A DNA stretch of 64,000 bases. It comes from Leptidea sinapis. Lineage: Eukaryota; Arthropoda; Insecta; Lepidoptera; Pieridae. The position numbers and the translations under genes are program-made. Of this stretch, positions 63,201 through 64,000 are shown one piece after another. Location: contig NC_066292.1 in the NCBI RefSeq assembly GCF_905404315.1, positions 8,494,001 to 8,558,000 on the forward strand, given 5' to 3'. The notes under the pieces are model-generated. The model did not search any database and was not told where the DNA came from. It was given only the letters and a program-made list of their open reading frames with translations. Positions within the stretch are counted from its first letter, which is position 1; each line of letters begins with the position of its first letter.

Positions 63201-64000
63201 TGAAATACAAGAGCGTAGTATAACCGATAGAGCTTATAATGAATATTCAACAACTGAAAAGTCCGGGGAATTTACTAAAACTAAGGGCAACGATTATGAA
63301 TATTCTACAAGTGAAACAACGGGAGAATTTACTCAAACGACTGGCGAAGTTTATGAATATTCAACTGTGTCGAACCGAGAATTAACTGAAACTACCGGCA
63401 ACGATTATGAATATTTAACACCTGAAACAACCGGAGAATTTACTAAATCTACGGGCAATGATTATGAACATTCCACAAGTGAAACAACGGGAGAATATCC
63501 TCAAACGACTGGCGACGTTTATGAATATTCAACACCTGAAACGACCAGAGAATTTACTAAATCTACAGGCAATAATTATGAACATTCGACAAGTGAAACA
63601 ACGGGAGAATATACTCAAACGACTGGCGACGTTTATGAATATTCAACACCTGAAACGATCAGAGAATTTACTAAATCTACGGGCAATGATTATGGACATT
63701 CCACAAGTGAAACAACGGGAGAATATCCTCAAACGACTGGCGACGTTTATGAATATTCAACACCTGAAACGATCAGAGAATTTACTAAATCTACGGGCAA
63801 TGATTATGGACATTCCACAAGTGAAACAACGGGAGAATATCCTCAAACGACTGGCGACGTTTATGAATATTCAACACCTGAAACGACCGGAGAATTTACT
63901 AAATCTACGGGCAATAATTGTGAACATTCTACAAGTGAAACAACGGGAGAATATCCTCAAACAACTGGCGACGTTTATGAATATTCAACACCTGAACCGA
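39223..64000 (+). CDS. Two-domain secreted hyaluronidase-family (GH56) protein with C-terminal T/S/E repeats, 3'-partial
   Basis: Exons recognised: 39223-39281, 40569-40888, 44005-44147, 46421-46593, 53261-53447, 55117-55624, 56152-56291, 59457-59611, 63031 to beyond 64000. Exon 1 encodes a signal peptide. Domain 1 (about residues 34-345) has FQVYWNVPTRQC, GGVPQEGSLSKHL, the active-site region LDSERWRP (Asp132, Glu134), WGYYAFPYCF, MWAESTALFPSVYF and VIWGSSLDVNTPEKC, with the four Cys expected of the family. Exon 6 continues without a break into domain 2 (from about residue 375): FKVYWNVPTMKC, GGVPQNGDLDRYL, IDFGEWRP, WGYFGYPYCY. The last exon ends domain 2 (LIIHGLASDINTRDKC) and runs into a repeat array. 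GH56 enzymes cleave hyaluronan or chondroitin outside the cell. Domain 1 keeps the acidic pair; domain 2 has Gly471 in place of the catalytic Glu. The exon equivalent to 53261-53447 was not found for domain 2, and 59611 cannot splice in frame to 63031, so an exon is missing or unrecognised. Confidence 0.88.
39541..40165. other. Hyaluronidase intron 1, GC-richer unassigned block
   Basis: 39690-40130 is noticeably GC-richer than its surroundings and has an open minus frame (39682-39978) without recognisable motifs. Possibly an eroded transposon. Confidence 0.4.
40169..40410 (+). repeat. SINE-like S1 copy lacking the 5' region
   Basis: Begins accagtgcagaagcagtaat, joining the first six bases to the interior; ends ttattatcatataaaaaa. 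Confidence 0.85.
40569..40888 (+). other. Hyaluronidase exon 2: N-terminal half of domain 1 barrel
   Basis: This 320-base exon (acceptor tttgcag, donor gtaact) encodes the first strand motif FQVYWNVPTRQC, the segment around YHPGLIPAI and GGVPQEGSLSKHL. It ends in Gly (phase 1), directly before the catalytic exon. Its domain 2 counterpart is the second half of the exon at 55117-55624. Confidence 0.9.
40930..41335 (-). repeat. CR1-like non-LTR 3' end (hyaluronidase intron 2)
   Basis: Same family: caaatatttttgttcaaaat, tgcctcagacctaagaaaaa, ggtggtatcattaagaaagt. Directly follows exon 2. Confidence 0.72.
41591..42170. repeat. Inverted-repeat element with about 37-bp arms
   Basis: ggcgaaactacaagtcctat near 41601 pairs with ataagacttgtagtttcgcc near 42140. 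The interior is AT-rich and non-coding. Probably a MITE in hyaluronidase intron 2. Confidence 0.7.
42178..42256 (+). repeat. AACCGACTTCAAAAAAGGAGG repeat and poly-C run
   Basis: accgacttcaaaaaaggagg then ttctcaattcgtcggtatgt, followed by an uninterrupted C run at about 42240-42256. A second copy lies at 45199-45241. Confidence 0.7.
42785..42935 (+). repeat. tRNA-derived SINE S3
   Basis: ggttggctcagtggaagagc, then a clean anticodon-type stem (ctcgc ... gcgag), gcgaattcgagtctcgcatc, body taaataatcccagatgttag. Hyaluronidase intron 2. Confidence 0.82.
42985..43350 (+). repeat. Possible Helitron-like element, longer copy
   Basis: Begins near acacgttgtttgtccacgat and ends gtctgttgggtcagctagta. 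Contains ttgggacccataattatttt. Non-coding; class uncertain. Hyaluronidase intron 2. Confidence 0.42.
44005..44147 (+). other. Hyaluronidase exon 3: domain 1 active-site exon
   Basis: Encodes GVGVLDSERWRPTW. The family motif is Asp-x-Glu followed by Arg/Glu-Trp-Arg-Pro; Asp132 and Glu134 (the proton donor position) are present, with Ser133 where Phe is usual. Starts in phase 1, ends in phase 0 before gtttgt. An Asn-Leu-Thr glycosylation sequon follows. Confidence 0.9.
44697..45125. repeat. Inverted repeat, about 70-bp arms
   Basis: gcgagcgtccagagaactaa with ttttgacttat near 44770-44803 pairs with gtcaaaattagttctctgga and cgctcgcaagtggcac near 45029. Non-coding; candidate MITE after hyaluronidase exon 3. 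Confidence 0.7.
45199..45241 (+). repeat. AACCGACTTCAAAAAAGGAGG repeat, second copy
   Basis: accgacttcaaaaatggagg then ttctgaattcgtcggtat. Element class not recognised. Confidence 0.65.
45528..45690 (+). repeat. tRNA-derived SINE S3
   Basis: ggttggctcaatggaacagc, cacgggttcgagttccgcaa, body aattaatcccagaagtgaga, ending aacataacaaattgtg. Hyaluronidase intron 3. Confidence 0.82.
45721..46033 (-). repeat. SINE-like S1 copy, full length, reverse
   Basis: Plus strand tttttttttgataataaggg to ggagcctcccactggt. The most complete reverse copy. Hyaluronidase intron 3. Confidence 0.92.
46286..46330 (+). repeat. GT-rich microsatellite
   Basis: gtgtgggtgtgtgtgtatgt and onward; impure (TG)n in hyaluronidase intron 3. 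Confidence 0.85.
46421..46593 (+). other. Hyaluronidase exon 4: domain 1 barrel segment
   Basis: Encodes ARYRFEGAARVFMEE, MRPKALWGYYAFPYCF and the second Cys in ENCTL. The pair of Cys and the WGYY-PYC motif are diagnostic for GH56. The acceptor is the weak sequence ctcaag; the domain 2 copy at 59457 also uses an AAG acceptor, so the unusual site is conserved. The following intron (46594-53260) contains the minisatellite and a retrotransposon. Confidence 0.9.
46733..49090. repeat. 26-bp minisatellite, left block
   Basis: About 90 head-to-tail copies of a 26-bp unit containing tttatccaccggtagcacta. The first few copies are a ctcctcatcctcatccaccg variant. Units alternate between cttatc and ctcatc types, with occasional cctccgg, ccagcgg or ccactaa variants and some 13-bp partial steps. 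It lies inside hyaluronidase intron 4. The array is not conserved as a reading frame. Confidence 0.97.
49091..51724 (+). mobile_element. 5'-truncated non-LTR retrotransposon inserted in the minisatellite
   Basis: Flanked by the ten-base sequence ctaatagcac at 49081-49090 and 51725-51734, read as a target-site duplication; the same minisatellite variant occurs undisturbed near 47485 and 48653. The element starts inside its coding frame (open from 49092), so it is 5'-truncated. It ends in a run of about five ATTCT units rather than poly(A). Such microsatellite-like 3' tails are known for CR1/L2-type elements; clade assignment here (CR1 or Jockey-like) is tentative. Confidence 0.9.
49128..51197 (+). 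CDS. Non-LTR reverse transcriptase (ORF2 C-terminal part, intact 689 residues)
   Basis: Encodes a reverse transcriptase that would copy the element's RNA at a nicked chromosomal target. Motifs: the finger region WRHAIIRPVPKKDNP and DLRPVSVLPCPSKI, then HQSGFRKKRGT; motif A LLDYSRAFD with Asp310; motif B RGVPQGSILGP around residue 371; motif C YADD at 402-405. The C-terminal thumb and tail (about 430-689) end in the usual KCWNDLPPP region. No RNase H domain is visible. The endonuclease domain is missing through 5' truncation. The first ATG is internal to the original ORF, so this is not a natural start. The frame has no stop or frameshift, which suggests a recent insertion. Confidence 0.92.
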   Translation: MNNVSDIVLNFTSIIISLFDFYAPNTTRFTRDTQYPWITYNIKLIMKRRDEAFKRARKTNNVAHVQFYKDLKRYVPQALRREKQVYFNTYINSNIKKPKILWKHIKDHIRLKNKICNLPHHLNDPNKINSHFLQIPGTGHVTLSTLTYYEFHRHSNTTFEFKTIDDIIVRKALFELKSQAIGIDEISLDMLLLTMPKILSVLTHIINVSFQTNSFPNLWRHAIIRPVPKKDNPDDFKDLRPVSVLPCPSKIIEKIVYKQLINYLETYKILPEHQSGFRKKRGTMTALLDVVDNILAAQDVGKVTILVLLDYSRAFDTLNLTLLLSKLAYYGLSENAIQWFHSYLSHRTQKVVTTEEDGKVRYSDCSNMKRGVPQGSILGPLLFILYSADILQNIKHCKYQMYADDIQLYLSFNPHDIVDAINLINSDLNEIYKWSEKNSLILNPAKTKYMIFGTQNGLNTIERYNLDIKINNYKIERVHEAKNLGLIMDESLRFEKYINLTISNCFYRLKVLYKLRQYLNLETRIRLCDALVLSKFNYMDTVYGPRLLSKTKNAIQRVQNACARFCWNIPPRSHVTPYLKEAKVLKMDGRRHLHLAVLLFGIIAWKTPAYLYQKLEWLGQHKALNMDTRSAFRILAIPSHRTAAFRGSFRYQATKCWNDLPPPLQLSNTIQNFKIKTKNYLLNDIYKPV
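51725..52118. repeat. 26-bp minisatellite, right block
   Basis: About 15 further units of the same array, separated from the left block by a retrotransposon insertion. The array resumes at ctaatagcac, the same ten bases that end the left block. Confidence 0.95.
52764..53078. repeat. Inverted repeat with about 105-bp arms
   Basis: Left arm about 52764-52870 (aactaaaaagcacgctttat, gaaaataaatttaaattgaa) and right arm about 52970-53078 (caatttaaatttattttcta, ataaagcgtgctttttagtt), spacer about 100 bp. AT-rich, no coding potential; MITE or foldback element. Hyaluronidase intron 4. Confidence 0.87.
53078..53126. repeat. 17-bp perfect stem-loop
   Basis: ttcaaactttgtagatt (53078-53094) and its exact reverse complement (53110-53126) around a 15-base loop, adjoining the large inverted repeat. 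Confidence 0.9.
53261..53447 (+). other. Hyaluronidase exon 5: late barrel segment of domain 1
   Basis: Begins in phase 2 (CT from exon 4 plus G gives Leu) and encodes LYWMWAESTALFPSVYF, then a basic helix (RGRIREAQREKY) and PYIRFRYLNGGF, ending in phase 0 before gtatta. Typical late-barrel GH56 segment. No equivalent exon was recognised for domain 2. Confidence 0.9.
53518..53760 (+). repeat. SINE-like S1 copy with deletions
   Basis: Begins accagtgggaggctcctttg; the hairpin is mostly lost; ends tcgtcccttattttcattat. Follows hyaluronidase exon 5. Confidence 0.87.
53850..55110. other. Hyaluronidase intron 5, no gene seen
   Basis: AT-rich intron; open frames here show no family features. Confidence 0.55.
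55117..55624 (+). other. Hyaluronidase fusion exon: end of domain 1 joined to start of domain 2
   Basis: This 508-base exon (acceptor tttcag, donor gtaatt) encodes residues 295-464. Residues 295-345 are the C-terminal strand and helix of domain 1 (GLVIWGSSLDVNTPEKC, DFVEYTLGPLISK). A Thr/Ser-rich linker of about 30 residues follows. From residue 375 a new domain starts (KPFKVYWNVPTMKC, GGVPQNGDLDRYL). Because both parts sit in one uninterrupted exon, the two domains must be translated as one polypeptide; no splice choice can separate them within this exon. Confidence 0.92.
56152..56291 (+). other. Hyaluronidase exon 7: altered active site of domain 2
   Basis: Encodes GIAVIDFGEWRPLL. Aligned without gaps to domain 1 (LDSERWRP), Asp469 is kept but the catalytic glutamate position is Gly471; a Glu sits one residue later, where Arg or Glu is usual. 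Exon length (140) and phases parallel exon 3 of domain 1 (143). Confidence 0.9.
56393..56465 (-). repeat. RTE 3'-terminal fragment (hyaluronidase intron 7)
   Basis: Reverse-oriented: atcatcatcagtcggaagac, aaaaggcctcccctaaagat, acgacgatcggtcct. Confidence 0.65.
56540..56725 (-). repeat. 3'-UTR-like repeat: GAGCGCAAAAAAGAATGCT family, copy 1
   Basis: Minus-strand sequence with agagcgcaaaaaagaatgct and cagagcgccatttgtttccg. A related copy lies at 62755-62870 on the plus strand. Here it directly follows the RT relic at 56735-58760 and is probably its 3' end. Confidence 0.6.
56735..58760 (-). pseudogene. Non-LTR retrotransposon relic: AP endonuclease plus reverse transcriptase
   Basis: Reading leftward: endonuclease fragments (ILCITEHW near 58570, VSVYRPPN near 58370, LQSDHCGQL near 58090), a linker (57729-58256, open for 175 codons), then RT blocks in an open frame at 56969-57361 (FRPISVLPVFSKIFEKHLL, CDLSKAFDCVHHE), SQGSILGPFLF near 56890 and LFTDD near 56810. 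The catalytic box is FTDD instead of YADD. Several frame breaks. It lies in a hyaluronidase intron. Confidence 0.85.
59457..59611 (+). other. Hyaluronidase exon 8: barrel segment of domain 2
   Basis: Encodes GKYRFEKSARAFMEM, MRPKATWGYFGYPYCY and NNCTL, the counterpart of exon 4. It ends CA before gtgagt (phase 2), so the next exon must begin with one completing base. Confidence 0.9.
59671..59781 (+). repeat. SINE-like S1 5' fragment
   Basis: From tccgtgggaggctccttggc to gtgaaaatactgagc. Follows hyaluronidase exon 8. Confidence 0.8.
60040..60260 (-). pseudogene. Non-LTR RT C-terminal fragment
   Basis: Minus frame reads FLPRTGTLWNQLPGAVLP then LRDLRA, homologous to the tail in 20690-21200 but from another family, followed by a 3' tail with tcaaataaactttattcaat. 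In the stretch where a domain 2 hyaluronidase exon was expected. Confidence 0.6.
60835..60925 (-). repeat. SINE-like S1 hairpin-region fragment, reverse, diverged
   Basis: Plus strand has ccatgcccatgacaataaag, gacgctcaggattattgg and tttgagcagtatcgc, the reversed hairpin region of S1. Confidence 0.5.
61013..61160 (+). repeat. 58-59-bp tandem repeat, about 2.5 copies
   Basis: cgcggccgcgcctaaacctg starts at 61013, with related starts at 61071 and 61130; each contains gggaagatgttctact. GC-rich against an AT-rich intron. Confidence 0.85.
61545..62490. repeat. Candidate non-autonomous element, same end type
   Basis: Left actttgctcagactttacct and right agtctgagcaaagtctaagt are inverted. An open frame inside (61860-62081) has no recognisable protein. 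Confidence 0.38.
62755..62870 (+). repeat. 3'-UTR-like repeat: GAGCGCAAAAAAGAATGCT family, copy 2
   Basis: Aligns by eye with the reverse complement of 56540-56725: agagcgcaaaaaatattttg ... ctcagagcgccatttgcttt. Confidence 0.6.
63031..64000 (+). other. Hyaluronidase 3'-most exon seen: end of domain 2 plus repeat array
   Basis: Acceptor ttcatttcag at 63021-63030. The frame has no stop for 323 codons to the window edge and no in-frame ATG, which explains why a start-to-stop ORF scan would not report it. It opens with LDFSTILRTVYKSDASGLII and INTRDKCYKLLNYVEYTLGP, the C-terminal part of domain 2, then a Thr/Ser/Glu-rich array. Whether a third domain or a stop follows is unknown. Confidence 0.88.
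63234..64000 (+). repeat. In-frame 57-bp/114-bp coding tandem repeat (T/S/E-rich)
   Basis: Alternating 19-residue units of types EYSTPETTGEFTKSTGNDY and EHSTSETTGEYPQTTGDVY form a 38-residue (114-bp) higher-order unit. The phrase ggcgacgttt recurs at 63511, 63625 and 63739, exactly 114 bp apart. Units differ by amino-acid substitutions but not by frameshifts, consistent with selection on the coding frame. The array continues past the window. Confidence 0.95.

Overview
This window looks like nuclear DNA of a moth or butterfly (Lepidoptera). It is AT-rich and intron-dense. It carries several lepidopteran-type SINE and non-LTR families in many copies, Tc1/mariner and piggyBac relics, and a run of the insect telomere unit TTAGG. 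No bacterial operons, rRNA genes or CRISPR arrays were seen. Nearly all real coding sequence is in short exons on the + strand, and the longest open frames are in transposons.

Three host genes were assembled exon by exon from splice sites, reading phase and family motifs. (1) 2753-13412: an inward-rectifier potassium channel (Kir A), nine exons, first exon(s) upstream of the window. (2) 19997-33516: a second, complete Kir channel (Kir B), nine exons, 583 residues. The two are tandem duplicates with nearly the same exon phases but different selectivity filters (GFG in A, GYG in B). (3) 39223 to beyond 64000: a secreted hyaluronidase-family (GH56) gene. One gene encodes two consecutive hyaluronidase domains. 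A single exon (55117-55624) holds the end of domain 1 and the start of domain 2. Domain 2 has lost the usual catalytic glutamate position, and it is followed by a long Thr/Ser/Glu-rich array of 19-residue repeats still open at the window edge. This is the most unusual system here.

The rest is introns and spacers filled with mobile DNA. At least 18 copies of one SINE-like family (about 300 bp, internal hairpin) are scattered through it. Two tRNA-headed SINE families, 3' ends of several non-LTR clades, a Tc1 element with both terminal repeats and TA flanks (23240-24803), a piggyBac transposase relic, a Penelope-like relic with inverted arms, and MITE-like elements are also present. Hyaluronidase intron 4 contains a 26-bp minisatellite (46733-52118) into which a 5'-truncated non-LTR retrotransposon with an intact 689-residue reading frame has inserted (49091-51724) between short target duplications.

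Limits: splice sites were read by eye, with no transcript or database support. Repeat boundaries are accurate to roughly 10-20 bp unless terminal repeats fix them.
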